Assembly: GCF_004355185.1 (NCBI RefSeq)
Contig: NZ_CP037922.1
Coordinates: forward strand, 4,620,001-4,684,000
Origin: Hymenobacter radiodurans
GTDB lineage: Bacteria; Bacteroidota; Bacteroidia; Cytophagales; Hymenobacteraceae
Direction: 5' to 3'
Length of the DNA stretch: 64,000 bases
Shown here one piece after another: positions 48,029-56,381 of this stretch (its first letter is position 1; every line of letters begins with the position of its first letter). Position numbers and translations under genes: made by a program. The notes below the pieces were generated by a model. The model searched no databases. It was not told the DNA's origin and saw only the letters and a program-made list of their open reading frames with translations.

Positions 48029-48265
48029 CTAGCTATAAGCTGGCTTATCCAAATTGGGCTTATCGTAGTTGCGGTTGGGATTGTTGGTCATGTGAGGCGG
48101 AATATCAGCTTCGCCGTCGTTGGTGTATTCATCGGCTAAGCGTTGCGTCAACTCGTCTTCGTTGAGCGGTGTGCTGTTTGGGTCGCCTTTGGCTTTGCCG
48201 CCGGTAGCCGGATTGCCTTTATTTTCTTTGGACTGCTGGTTGGTATTATTGCTTTTGTACGGCAT
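48029..48265 (-). CDS. Small hydrophilic hypothetical protein
   Basis: 78 residues, MPYKSNNTNQQSKENKGNP... to KPNLDKPAYS; rich in Asn, Asp, Lys, Gln and Pro, without hydrophobic core, predicted disordered. Clean ATG and strong terminator downstream support a real gene. The next upstream gene is another disordered protein; the pair may be a stress-related set (inference). Confidence 0.68.
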   Translation of the reverse strand: MPYKSNNTNQQSKENKGNPATGGKAKGDPNSTPLNEDELTQRLADEYTNDGEADIPPHMTNNPNRNYDKPNLDKPAYS

Positions 48266-48308
48266 GATTTCAACAGGTTAAAGTGGTGAAATACTGGAAC
48301 TACAAGCG

Positions 48309-48845
48309 TTATTCGCCCCGCAGAATACCCGATTCTTGGGCATTAGGGTCGTTCAAATCAGCGTTGGTTTCGGGAGTGGCGCGGCCAGCGGGGCTGTCTT
48401 GCACCGTCGACACATCGTGGTCGTCTTTGGTCAATGTGTTGCGGATGCCATCCACGTCGCTTTCACCGGCACCATGCAGGGTGCGCTGGGCTTTAGTGGC
48501 GTTGGCTTCCGAGGCAGAACGTGGCCGCCGAACGGTATCAGCGCTGGGCAGGTCAGAGTCAGGCATATCTTGGTCGGCTCCTTCATCGGCGCCCTCGCCT
48601 ACGGTCAACATATTATCGGCGGGATGGCCTACTTTATCCGCATCTTCGTTCACAGAAATAGAGGTATTACCGCTGCCGCTGTCCGTGCCAAAGCCTTCTT
48701 TGCCATCACGGTTGCCAAAACCGCCACGGGCAGCTTCATTTTTGGGCGGATCAGCATCGGGGATGATATGACCGGCGGCTAATTCCTGATCAGTAGTGTC
48801 GTCGTTGATGACGCGGACGGGACGATTATTAGGATCAATGGCCAT
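48309..48845 (-). CDS. Disordered acidic hypothetical protein
   Basis: 178 residues, very rich in Asp, Glu, Gly, Asn, Ser and Thr, with no hydrophobic segment longer than a few residues. It begins MAIDPNNRPVRVINDDTTDQELAAGH and has repeated Gly/Asp stretches such as GEGADEGADQDMPDSDLPS. It resembles hydrophilin-like or desiccation-related proteins only in composition. 43 bp before the 48029 gene on the same strand. Confidence 0.65.
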   Translation of the reverse strand: MAIDPNNRPVRVINDDTTDQELAAGHIIPDADPPKNEAARGGFGNRDGKEGFGTDSGSGNTSISVNEDADKVGHPADNMLTVGEGADEGADQDMPDSDLPSADTVRRPRSASEANATKAQRTLHGAGESDVDGIRNTLTKDDHDVSTVQDSPAGRATPETNADLNDPNAQESGILRGE

Positions 48846-49004
48846 AGAAAGCGTCGTTTAAAGTCGTGGGTGGATTACCTTGAAGTGTACTATGGTTTGC
48901 GAAATTTGGTTTAAGTTGAACAGAAACACCGTGGCGTACAGCGAGTAAAAAGCGTTCGGGCCGAGCGCTTTATTGTCGATCATTCTTACCAAAAAAAGCC
49001 CCCC

Positions 49005-49253
49005 ATGTGGACCGAACACGATAACGCCCTCACCCGCACCTTCCGCTTCCCCGATTTCAAGGTGGCCTTCGCTTTCATGACCGCCGTGGCCGCCGAAGCG
49101 GAGCGCCAGAATCATCATCCGTGGTGGTCCAATGTGTACGATACCGTTGAGTTTCGACTCTACACCCACGATGCGGGCAATACCGTCACCAAACGCGACC
49201 ACCGCTTGGCCGAAGCCATTGATCGGCTAGCCGCTGAGCACGGCGCTAGTTAA
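49005..49253 (+). CDS. 4a-hydroxytetrahydrobiopterin dehydratase (PCD/DCoH)
   Basis: 82 residues. The active-site block HHPWWSNVYDTVEFRLYTHDAGNTVTKRD holds the HHP, a Tyr and the THD motif of pterin-4a-carbinolamine dehydratases, which recycle the pterin cofactor of aromatic amino acid hydroxylases. No hydroxylase is in the window. A C6 motif directly precedes the ATG. Slightly shorter than average for the family. Confidence 0.9.
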   Translation: MWTEHDNALTRTFRFPDFKVAFAFMTAVAAEAERQNHHPWWSNVYDTVEFRLYTHDAGNTVTKRDHRLAEAIDRLAAEHGAS

Positions 49254-49306
49254 GTAGCTGTTTATTGAGCTTGCAATTTCCTGTTTAGCACATCCTCGCA
49301 TCGGCC

Positions 49307-49314
49307 TACCTTTG
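49307..49314 (+). promoter_or_regulatory. Candidate -7 box (TACCTTTG) for rsmI
   Basis: TACCTTTG is 7 bases before the rsmI ATG at 49322, giving a leaderless or near-leaderless transcript. Confidence 0.55.
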
Positions 49315-49321
49315 TGCAACT

Positions 49322-50019
49322 ATGCCCGACGAATCTCCTACGACCACTGTTCTATACCTCGTGCCCACTCCCATCGGCAACCTGGAGGATATCACCCTGC
49401 GGGCCATTCGCATTTTGGGCGAGGTAGACACAGTGCTGGCCGAAGATACCCGCAACAGCGGCCGCCTAATGCAGCATCTGGGTTTGAAAAAGCCCTTGCT
49501 TAGCTATCATTTGCATAATGAGCACCAAACCGTAGCCCGCCTGATCGAGCGCCTAGAAAAAGGCGAACGGATGGCGCTGGTATCGGATGCGGGCACGCCG
49601 GGCATTTCTGATCCGGGCTTTTTGCTGGTGCGCGAGTGCCTGAGTCGGGGCCTGAAAGTAGAATGCTTGCCGGGGCTACTGCCTTTGTGCCGGCATTGCT
49701 TAAGTCGGGGTTTGGGGCTGAGCGGTTTGTGTTTGAAGGGTTTTTGCCCGTGAAGAAAGGCCGCCAGACCCGCCTGCGGGAACTGGCCACCGAAACCCGC
49801 ACGTTGATATTTTACGAATCCCCGCACCGCATTGTGAAGACGCTGGAGCAGTTGGCCGAAGTATTTGGGCCTGAGCGGCAGGCGTCGGTGAGCCGGGAAT
49901 TAACCAAGTTATTTGAGGAAACCGTAAACGGCACGCTGCCCGAGCTGGCTGCCAACTTTGCGGGCCGTTCATCCATTAAAGGAGAAATCGTTGTTGTCGT
50001 TCAAGGAAGTAAAGACTAG
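49322..50019 (+). pseudogene. rsmI: 16S rRNA 2'-O-methyltransferase RsmI, frameshifted
   Basis: Starts LYLVPTPIGNLEDITLRAIRIL, the RsmI signature, with GERMALVSDAGTPGISDPGFLLVREC. The frame breaks in the G4 run 49672-49675; with a fifth G it reads CLPGATAFVPALLKSGFGAERFVFEGFLPVKKG, a classic RsmI site, and continues to VVVQGSKD at 50019. RsmI methylates the ribose of C1402 in 16S rRNA. The 3' end overlaps the start of lnt. Confidence 0.9.
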
Positions 50020-51703
50020 CCCAGCCGTTGCCGCGGCTCCGCGTCCTAGATCGGGATGGGCTTACTGGCAACCCTCGCTGTTGGCGCTGCTTAGTGCTGG
50101 GCTGTTGTGGGCCGGCTGGCCCGTGCACCCGGCTGCTATGGCTTTGCTACTGCTGGTGGGATGGGTACCGTATTTGCGGATGGAGCAATTGCTTACGCGA
50201 CGCGGAGCCAGTGGCTGGAAGGTATTTCGCTATACCTATCTGACCTTGGTGCTTTGGAATGCTTTCACCACGTGGTGGGTGAGCTACAGCACCTTGGGCG
50301 GCGGAATTGCGGCCGTCGTGCTCAATGCGTTGCTGATGTGCCTGCCTACCATGGCGTTCTACCACACCAAAAAACTAGCTGGTCCTACGCTGGGCTACCT
50401 TTCACTGCCTATTTACTGGATAGCCTTCGAGCAGCTGCATTTGCACTGGGACCTCACGTGGCCCTGGCTTACGCTCGGCAACGGTTTTGCGCAGGCGAAT
50501 AGCTGGGTGCAGTGGTACGAATACACCGGCTTTCTGGGCGGCTCCGTCTGGATTTGGGTGGTAAATATTCTGGCGTTTATGTCCCTGCAACAATACGCGG
50601 CGGCTAGTCGGCCGGGGGCGCCAGAGTTGAGCCGCGTACAGGTGCAGCGCCTGATCTTGGTTCCGTTGCTGGCTGCTTTGCTGCCCATCGGGATTTCTAA
50701 ACTTATTGGCTACAACTACCAAGAAAAAGGCCCCCCAGTTGAGGTTTTGGTAATTCAACCCAACATCGACCCCTATCAGGAGAAGTTTCAGGGGGCCGAG
50801 AACTTTATTCCTATTGAGGCGCAGGTTACTCGGCTGATTAATCTTACCACTGAAAACCTGACGCCCAAAACGCGCCTCGTGCTCTGGCCCGAAACCTCGC
50901 TGGATCAGGCACAGTGGGAAACGCAGTTTGATGCGAATCCGAATACCCAGCGCGTGCGGGCTATGCTGGCTCAGCATCCCAATCTGGAGCTTATCACGGG
51001 CATCACTAGCCTAGTGGCATATCCAAGCAAGGAAAAGGCCAGCGTCACCGCCCGTTACCGCGATGATGCTGGGTATTTTGATGTATTTAATACGGCGGCT
51101 TTTCTGCCAAATGCTAGCACCCCGGCTACTTTTTATCACAAATCCCGCCTTGTGCCGGGCGTGGAGAAAGTGCCGCCGCTTCTTACTAAACTCATTGCCA
51201 ACATCGACTTGGGTGGCACGGTGGGCAGCTACGGTAGCCAAGAGGAGCGCACCGTATTCCGCTCTCCTACCGACTCCGCGTTGCGGGTGGGCCCGCTGAT
51301 TTGCTACGAATCAGTGTACGGCGACTTTGTGGCTGAATACGTCAAGAATGGAGCAAGCCTGCTGGGCATCATCACGAATGACGGTTGGTGGAGCGACTCG
51401 CCCGGCCACGAGCAGCATTTGCAATACGCCACCCTGCGCGCCATTGAAACCCGGCGGGCCATTGCGCGCTCGGCCAATACAGGCATTTCGGCTTTTATTA
51501 ATCAGAAAGGTGAAGTCACGACCCAAACTGATTGGTGGGTGCCTGCGGCCAGCCGGGCCACTGTTCAACTCAACTCCGAACTCACTTTTTACGTGCGCCA
51601 CGGCGAGCTGATTGGGCCCACGATGCAAGTGCTGGCAGGATTACTGATAGCACTGACTGTAGGTAAAGCAATAATGAGGCGACGGATTATTACAGCCGCT
51701 TAA
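49991..51703 (+). CDS. lnt: Apolipoprotein N-acyltransferase Lnt
   Basis: 570 residues from TTG 49991, chosen because an AAGGAG ribosome-binding site (about 49979) precedes it and it overlaps the rsmI 3' end (translational coupling). N-terminal membrane helices (YWQPSLLALLSAGLLWAGW, AMALLLLVGWVPYLRM), then the nitrilase domain with the catalytic triad: Glu in VLWPETSLDQ, Lys in YHKSRLVPGVEKVP, Cys in LICYESVYGD. Lnt adds the third acyl chain to lipoproteins in the inner membrane. A weaker start exists at 49958. Confidence 0.94.
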   Translation: MLSFKEVKTSPAVAAAPRPRSGWAYWQPSLLALLSAGLLWAGWPVHPAAMALLLLVGWVPYLRMEQLLTRRGASGWKVFRYTYLTLVLWNAFTTWWVSYSTLGGGIAAVVLNALLMCLPTMAFYHTKKLAGPTLGYLSLPIYWIAFEQLHLHWDLTWPWLTLGNGFAQANSWVQWYEYTGFLGGSVWIWVVNILAFMSLQQYAAASRPGAPELSRVQVQRLILVPLLAALLPIGISKLIGYNYQEKGPPVEVLVIQPNIDPYQEKFQGAENFIPIEAQVTRLINLTTENLTPKTRLVLWPETSLDQAQWETQFDANPNTQRVRAMLAQHPNLELITGITSLVAYPSKEKASVTARYRDDAGYFDVFNTAAFLPNASTPATFYHKSRLVPGVEKVPPLLTKLIANIDLGGTVGSYGSQEERTVFRSPTDSALRVGPLICYESVYGDFVAEYVKNGASLLGIITNDGWWSDSPGHEQHLQYATLRAIETRRAIARSANTGISAFINQKGEVTTQTDWWVPAASRATVQLNSELTFYVRHGELIGPTMQVLAGLLIALTVGKAIMRRRIITAA

Positions 51704-51704
51704 C

Positions 51705-52049
51705 ATGAGAATGATTGCAGTTGTCCGTAAGCCCGTTTCAGACACAAAGCGTATTATGATTTATGATACAGGTAACGGTGTTTATCTGTTTGGTTATAAT
51801 ACCCTGAATGATGCTGGTGCCTGCTGGGATCAATGGCACGAAAATATCCAAGAAGCTATAGCAGCTGCACTAGAGGAGTATGGTACCCTTCCGGCTGACT
51901 GGGAAGTTATATCAGATCCTCTAGATAACTGCCAACATGACTGGATTGCGCCTATTCGCGTAAAAGGCCGTCTTGAGAATAACCCAGAATGGGGTCACCT
52001 CGAGAAACTGGTTAATGGTCAGTGGGTTCCTTTCGGGCTAGCGCTATAA
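51705..52049 (+). CDS. Hypothetical protein
   Basis: 114 residues beginning MRMIAVVRKPVSDTKRIMIYDTGNGVYLFGYN, with WHENIQEAIAAALEEYG and NNPEWGHLEKLVNGQW. Base composition is visibly lower in GC than neighbours. It starts 2 bases after the lnt stop. No family recognised. It could be a recently acquired or fast-evolving gene. Confidence 0.6.
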   Translation: MRMIAVVRKPVSDTKRIMIYDTGNGVYLFGYNTLNDAGACWDQWHENIQEAIAAALEEYGTLPADWEVISDPLDNCQHDWIAPIRVKGRLENNPEWGHLEKLVNGQWVPFGLAL

Positions 52050-52111
52050 CTGACCACATAGATTTTCTCTATTATTTAGTCTGATGTAAAGTTCAGACAA
52101 CAACTCACTCT

Positions 52112-52906
52112 ATGGATTTCAACGCAATAAGCCTTCAGGTAGCGGAGATAGCGCGCCGGGCCGGGCAGTTTATTCGCCAGGAGGCAGCTAGCTTCGACCT
52201 AGCTACCGTGGAGCACAAGGGCTTGCATGATATGGTTTCGTACGTCGATCAGCAGAGCGAGAAGCAGTTGGTAGACGAACTGCATGCGCTGCTCCCAGAA
52301 GCTGGTTTTATTACGGAAGAAGGCACCGCTGCCAAAGCCCGCACCGAGGAATACAATTGGATTATCGATCCCCTCGATGGCACTACCAACTTCATACACG
52401 GACAACCCGCGTATTGCGTAAGCATAGCCCTGATGCACCGCGACGAGCTAGTGGTAGGTGTAGTGTATGAAATCAACCAGGATGAGTGCTTCCGAGCAGC
52501 ACTGGGCGGCGGTGCTTTCTGCAACGAAAAGCCGATTCGCGTATCAGCCGCGGCCAATTTGCACGAGTCGCTGTTGGCCACGGGCTTTCCTTACTACAAG
52601 TTCGACCGGCTCGATGCGTACCTAAAAATCATGGGCGAATTCATGCAGTCAACGCACGGTATTCGGCGCGTGGGCTCAGCGGCGCTAGACCTCGCCTACG
52701 TTGCGGCCGGTCGCTTTGATGGCTATTTTGAGTTCAATATCAACTCCTACGACGTAGCGGCGGGCGTACTACTGGTGCGCGAGGCCGGTGGTCACGTGAC
52801 GCAATTTCTCACTAATGGCGACCCCATATTTGGCCGGGAGGTGTTAGCTACGAACGGTCAGATACACCGGCAGATGCAGCAAACCATTGGTGATTACTGG
52901 AAGTAG
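52112..52906 (+). CDS. suhB: Inositol monophosphatase family protein
   Basis: 264 residues. First metal motif WIIDPLDGTTNFIHG (DPLDGTTN), a Glu in ITEEGT (EE) upstream and the second metal region NSYDVAAGVLLVREAGGHV. This matches SuhB/CysQ-type Mg-dependent phosphatases acting on inositol phosphate or 3'-phosphoadenosine compounds. The symbol refers to the family. Cytosolic, full length. Confidence 0.9.
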   Translation: MDFNAISLQVAEIARRAGQFIRQEAASFDLATVEHKGLHDMVSYVDQQSEKQLVDELHALLPEAGFITEEGTAAKARTEEYNWIIDPLDGTTNFIHGQPAYCVSIALMHRDELVVGVVYEINQDECFRAALGGGAFCNEKPIRVSAAANLHESLLATGFPYYKFDRLDAYLKIMGEFMQSTHGIRRVGSAALDLAYVAAGRFDGYFEFNINSYDVAAGVLLVREAGGHVTQFLTNGDPIFGREVLATNGQIHRQMQQTIGDYWK

Positions 52907-52940
52907 TAAGCGCCAGCGCCAAACTTTTTTTCTGATTGCG

Positions 52941-52948
52941 TAGTTTTG
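52941..52948 (+). promoter_or_regulatory. Candidate -7 box (TAGTTTTG)
   Basis: TAGTTTTG lies 8 bases before the ATG 52957 of the cysteine-rich membrane protein, matching TAnnTTTG and again giving little or no leader. Confidence 0.45.
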
Positions 52949-52956
52949 TGGGCGTT

Positions 52957-53163
52957 ATGCTATTCCAATATTTCCTGATCGGCGTTTTGTTTCTGGCGGC
53001 CACTTTCTATGTGGGCCGGATATTCTGGGGGGCTTTTTTCTCCCCTAGCACCACTGGCTGCGCCAAGGGCTGCGGCGGTGCTTGCGGTACCATCGATGTC
53101 GACCGGCTGCAACGCACTATTGAAGCGGCAGCGCAGAAAGCTGGACCGTTACCAAGTAAATAA
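52957..53163 (+). CDS. Small Cys-rich membrane protein, FeoB-associated type
   Basis: 68 residues from ATG 52957. One N-terminal membrane helix (LFQYFLIGVLFLAATFYVG), then a short loop with GCAKGCGGACG (three cysteines) and a helical tail. The layout matches the FeoB-associated Cys-rich membrane protein family, which is often near ferrous iron transport genes. No FeoB is visible here. Confidence 0.72.
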   Translation: MLFQYFLIGVLFLAATFYVGRIFWGAFFSPSTTGCAKGCGGACGTIDVDRLQRTIEAAAQKAGPLPSK

Positions 53164-53193
53164 CATTCACTATTGTCGATTCAGACAACCTCG

Positions 53194-53234
53194 CCCCGTG
53201 CCGACTGCGTATAGTCGGCACGGGGTTCTTTTTG
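53194..53234 (+). terminator. Rho-independent terminator
   Basis: CCCCGTGCCGACT pairs with AGTCGGCACGGGG (13 bp) around GCGTAT, followed by TTCTTTTT. It separates the small membrane protein from the next gene. Confidence 0.93.
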
Positions 53235-53279
53235 TTCCCTATTCTGCCGAACCGTTCCACTCCCAAACGCCCCCTGATC

Positions 53280-53618
53280 ATGCAAGATAAAGAAGAAGAA
53301 CGCTCCCTGATTATGGTAGAGCAAAAGCTAGCCAAGGACGGTTTCACCGAAGATTTTCGAGTTGAAGACGGCCGCCTGCGCCCTTTTAGCTCCGAAACCA
53401 TCAGCTACGGTCCCCAGGATGTGACCATCGTAGATTTTTACCGCTTCGAGGGCGAGAGCGACCCCGATGATATGTCTATCCTTTATGCCTTGGAGTGCGC
53501 TGACGGTACACGTGGCACCATTTCCTCCTCCTACGGCCCAACGGGCGACTCAGACAGTCTGGAGTTTCTGAAGCAGGTAGAAGACCTAGGCAAAAACTTG
53601 AAGAAGGATCATAAATAA
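53280..53618 (+). CDS. Conserved hypothetical protein
   Basis: 112 residues from ATG 53280. MQDKEEERSLIMVEQKLAKDGFTEDFRVEDGRLR..., with DVTIVDFYRFEGESDPDDMSILYALECADGTRGTISSSYGPTGD. A similar small acidic protein is common in Bacteroidota and is sometimes mislabelled phosphoribosylpyrophosphate synthetase; no enzymatic motif is seen. Followed by a very long hairpin terminator. Confidence 0.7.
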   Translation: MQDKEEERSLIMVEQKLAKDGFTEDFRVEDGRLRPFSSETISYGPQDVTIVDFYRFEGESDPDDMSILYALECADGTRGTISSSYGPTGDSDSLEFLKQVEDLGKNLKKDHK

Positions 53619-53619
53619 G

Positions 53620-53680
53620 AGCTTCATGCACAAAAAAGCCCCCAGAGGTTCTTCCGGGGGGCTTTTTTGTGCATGAAGCT
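53620..53680. terminator. Long palindromic terminator between convergent genes
   Basis: Arms of about 24 bp: AGCTTCATGCACAAAAAAGC... pairs with ...GCTTTTTTGTGCATGAAGCT; the C-run has five, the G-run six. The palindrome nearly fills the gap between the 53618 stop and the radical SAM stop at 53686, and its outer part is not needed for termination. Confidence 0.85.
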
Positions 53681-53685
53681 TTTAT

Positions 53686-54707
53686 TCAGCCCCACACGCG
53701 CGTTCCTTCTGTACAGTTGCGACACATGTCAATCTGGTCGCGGCCTTTAAGCAGAGAAGCACGAAACTGCCGATACTTTGGGCCCTGCCATAAGCCGCGG
53801 AAGGTTTGCTGAGATAAATCACCGAGACGATATTCGGCGTCTTTATCGAAGCAACAGGGCACCACCAAGCCATCCCAGGTGATGACGCAGGAGTGCCACA
53901 TCTTCCAGCAATGATTCAGCAGGCGGTTTTTGATGCTCCAGGTGCCGTTTTGGTTATTCTCGTAGCGCGAGTAGTAGTCGATGGTTGGGATAAGGGGCGA
54001 GCCGTTCTGGTAGTCATAGATCTGGGCGGTTTTAAACCATACGTCGTCCACGCCCATTTCCTTGGCCAGTTGCTTGGCATCCTCAATCTGGTGCTCGTTG
54101 GGTTTTACTACCAAAAACTGAAACACCACGCGCGGCGTGTTCGATTTCAGCTCTTTGCGCCAGCGTAGCACATTGCGCGTACCCTCCAGCACCTTATCGA
54201 TTTTGCCCCCACGCGGTACTGCTGATAGGTTTCTTGAGTAGTGCCATCGAGTGAGATAATCAGCCGGTCTAGGCCAGACTCCACGGTACGGCGGGCGTTT
54301 TGGTCGTTGAGGTAATGCGCGTTGGTGCTGGTGGCGGTATAAATACCTTTATCGGCGGCGTATTTCACCAACTCTAGAAAGTGCGGATGCAAGTACGGCT
54401 CACCTTGGAAATAAAAAATCAGGTACCAGAGCCGCGCCGCTACTTCGTCGATGGTGCGCTTAAACAGCTCGTCGGGCAGCATGCCGGTGGGCCGGGTGAA
54501 GGAGCGCAGCCCACTGGGGCATTCTGGGCAGCGCAGGTTGCAACTGGTCGTTGGCTCAAACGACAGAGCCATCGGCAGCCCCCAGTGTCGTGCCTTGCCG
54601 GTTAGCTTGCTTAGGGCGTAGCTCCCAACCACCTGCGCGGTATTAAGCGCCCGGCGCGGGGTAGTTTTGGAAAGCAGATTGAGTGCGTCGGTGAGCGTAG
54701 AGGCCAT
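53686..54707 (-). pseudogene. Radical SAM protein with SPASM-type C-terminus, frameshifted
   Basis: Starts at ATG 54707 (MASTLTDALN). The radical SAM cluster motif is TTSCNLRCPECPSG, followed by FYFQGEPYLHPHFLELVKYA, ISLDGTTQETYQQY and LEGTRNVLRWRKEL. The C-terminal part has CWKMWHSCVITWDGLVVPCCFDKDAEYRLGDL and MCRNCTEG, ligands for a second Fe-S cluster. One base is missing in the C-run 54206-54210 (six expected), restoring RVGGKIDKVLEGTR. Substrate unknown; SPASM proteins modify peptides or other molecules. Confidence 0.85.
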
Positions 54708-54777
54708 GGTGCGGGCAAAGGTCGGCAATGCCGGAACAAAAAAGCCCCCTAAAGTTTCGACAGCGCTTCTGAGGCAC

Positions 54778-54814
54778 AAAAAAGCCCCCATACATGTCGT
54801 GTGGGGGCTTTCTT
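54778..54814. terminator. Terminator downstream of CHRD gene cluster
   Basis: AAAAAAGCCCCCA and TGGGGGCTTTCTT around TACATGTCGTG. It lies after the 54831 stop of CHRD gene 1. Confidence 0.78.
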
Positions 54815-54830
54815 GACAACTTACAGGTAT

Positions 54831-55291
54831 CTATTTCACTTTAATATCTCCTCTTATTTCGCCGCCGGGGAAAGCGGCGCTATGCAGGTTGGCGTAGAAA
54901 CCGTTGTTGAGCAATAGGGCTTCGTCGGCTTCCGTGAAGGTGGCGGTTGCCGTGATGGGGAAGTCAGTTGGGGGAAGGGGTGAATTACGGGGCCATTCGT
55001 GCCGGGCGCGCCGCGGTGCAGGTGTCCGGCTTGCGGGGTCAGGCCGGTGTAGGTTACCGTGTAGGTGAGTACGTTGGTGTCTTTGTTGTACACTCCCGAA
55101 AAAGTGCCCGTAGCGGCTGAGGGAGTTGGTGGCACCTCTTGGCTGCCATTGAGCACCGCCGTCAATACCACATTGGGGTTTGGAGCGGGCTGAATAATCT
55201 TGCGCAACTCATCCAAATTGACTTGGTCGCAGGACGAAAACGCCACCAGGCCAAAGGCCAGGAGGAAACCGGAAGTGAGTTTTTTAAGCAT
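54831..55291 (-). pseudogene. CHRD-domain lipoprotein 1, frameshifted near the end
   Basis: Lipoprotein signal MLKKLTSGFLLAFGLVAFSSC, then a CHRD domain: VVLTAVLNGSQEVPP, GVYNKDTNVLTYTVTYTGL, AGHLHRGAPGTNGPV. One C is missing in the run 54957-54960 (five expected); with it the end reads LTSPITATATFTEADEALLLNNGFYANLHSAAFPGGEIRGDI, closing the domain. CHRD domains are small beta-rich modules found in chordin and many bacterial secreted proteins; function here is unknown. One of four tandem copies. Confidence 0.8.
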
Positions 55292-55452
55292 TGGTTAGGT
55301 AGTAAAGAGTGAGTTATAGAAAAGAAGAAAAGTTGGGCCCGCTAACGCGGAAATCTGAACCGTAAACACCTTCGTAGAACGTACGACAAAGCGGCAAATT
55401 CGGTTCATAACGATTTAGTCCTCTTGCGTTTATAACTAAAATACAATCTATC

Positions 55453-55841
55453 TTAGAGTGGCACAACTGCCCCCCTAACCTCTCCATTCGGAAACTCAGC
55501 GCTATGCACGTCTATATAAGTGTCACCGGAGAGCAATGCCGCTTCGTCAGCTTCCAGAATGCTCGCCTTGCCTTCAAAGGGCAAGAAACCACTATTTGAA
55601 GGCAACGTCGCTATAATGGGCCCATTCGTGCCCGGCGCGGCGCGGTGCAAATGCACCACTGGTGATGAAGATGGTAAACTAATAAGTGACCAGTAGGTGA
55701 GCACATTGGTGTCCTTATCATATAATGCATTGATAATGCCCGCACGAGCAGAAGAAGTGGGCGGCACTACCTGACTACCATTTACCTGGGCTGTCAGAGC
55801 TACTTGAGGGCCCGGAACGGGAACAGGAGTGGACGGCTGCC
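55453..55841 (-). pseudogene. CHRD-domain gene 2, truncated (no lipoprotein signal)
   Basis: The frame has the CHRD core (QVALTAQVNGSQVVPP, YDKDTNVLTYWSLISL, HLHRAAPGTNGPIIATLPSN, GDTYIDVHSAEFPNGEVRGAVVPL) but no signal peptide: upstream it runs through a proline-rich PSTPVPVPGP segment straight into sequence that belongs to the next gene, without a convincing start. The end of gene 3 is also atypical. I infer a deletion or recombination that fused the 3' part of gene 3 to the 5' part of gene 2, removing the signal. Confidence 0.65.
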
Positions 55842-56312
55842 TTATAATAGCCCCCGAGTTAGGGCAGCGAGCCGCTGCCCCGCGTCGACCAGCGACTCGC
55901 CGTCCACATACATATTCCCCGCCAATAGCAGAGCCTCGTCAGCTTCGGATAACGTGACGGTCCCATTGCGGGCGGGCAAGGCATAGGCAATAGGCCCATT
56001 CGTTCCTGGCGCGCCCCGGTGCAGGTGCACTTCATCTGCGGTTACAGAATTAAATACACTGCTATTGAATGCTACCACATAAGTCAGGACGTTAGTCTGC
56101 TGGTCATAGGTGCCCGTAAAAGAAGCTAAGCCGCTGCTGGGAAACAGAGGCCTCGGCACTAGTTGGTCGTTCGTGAGTCTCGCGGACAGAGATATTTCGG
56201 GAGGACTAGGCGGCGCCTTTTTGCGCAGGTCATCTATATCAAATTGGTCACAGGCAGCCGTAATGCCCAGACTCAGGAGTAAGAGAAAACCGGAAGTGAG
56301 TTTTTGTAGCAT
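55842..56312 (-). CDS. CHRD-domain lipoprotein 3
   Basis: 156 residues, MLQKLTSGFLLLLSLGITAACDQ signal with lipobox Cys. CHRD region has ISLSARLTNDQLVP, YDQQTNVLTYVVAFNS, EVHLHRGAPGTNGPIAYALPA and MYVDG, but the usual HS..FP.GE.RG ending is replaced by ESLVDAGQRLAALTRGLL, so the domain is incomplete. See the note on the truncated neighbour. Confidence 0.75.
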   Translation of the reverse strand: MLQKLTSGFLLLLSLGITAACDQFDIDDLRKKAPPSPPEISLSARLTNDQLVPRPLFPSSGLASFTGTYDQQTNVLTYVVAFNSSVFNSVTADEVHLHRGAPGTNGPIAYALPARNGTVTLSEADEALLLAGNMYVDGESLVDAGQRLAALTRGLL

Positions 56313-56381
56313 GATTGGGGAGCATGAAGTGAGCGTGTATCACTTTAGTATCCTTGCGGCTGGGCTATAGCAGAGCCTGCT

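Noticed and set aside
50402..50977. 191-codon minus-strand ORF within lnt
   Set aside because: Shadow of the Lnt nitrilase domain on the plus strand.
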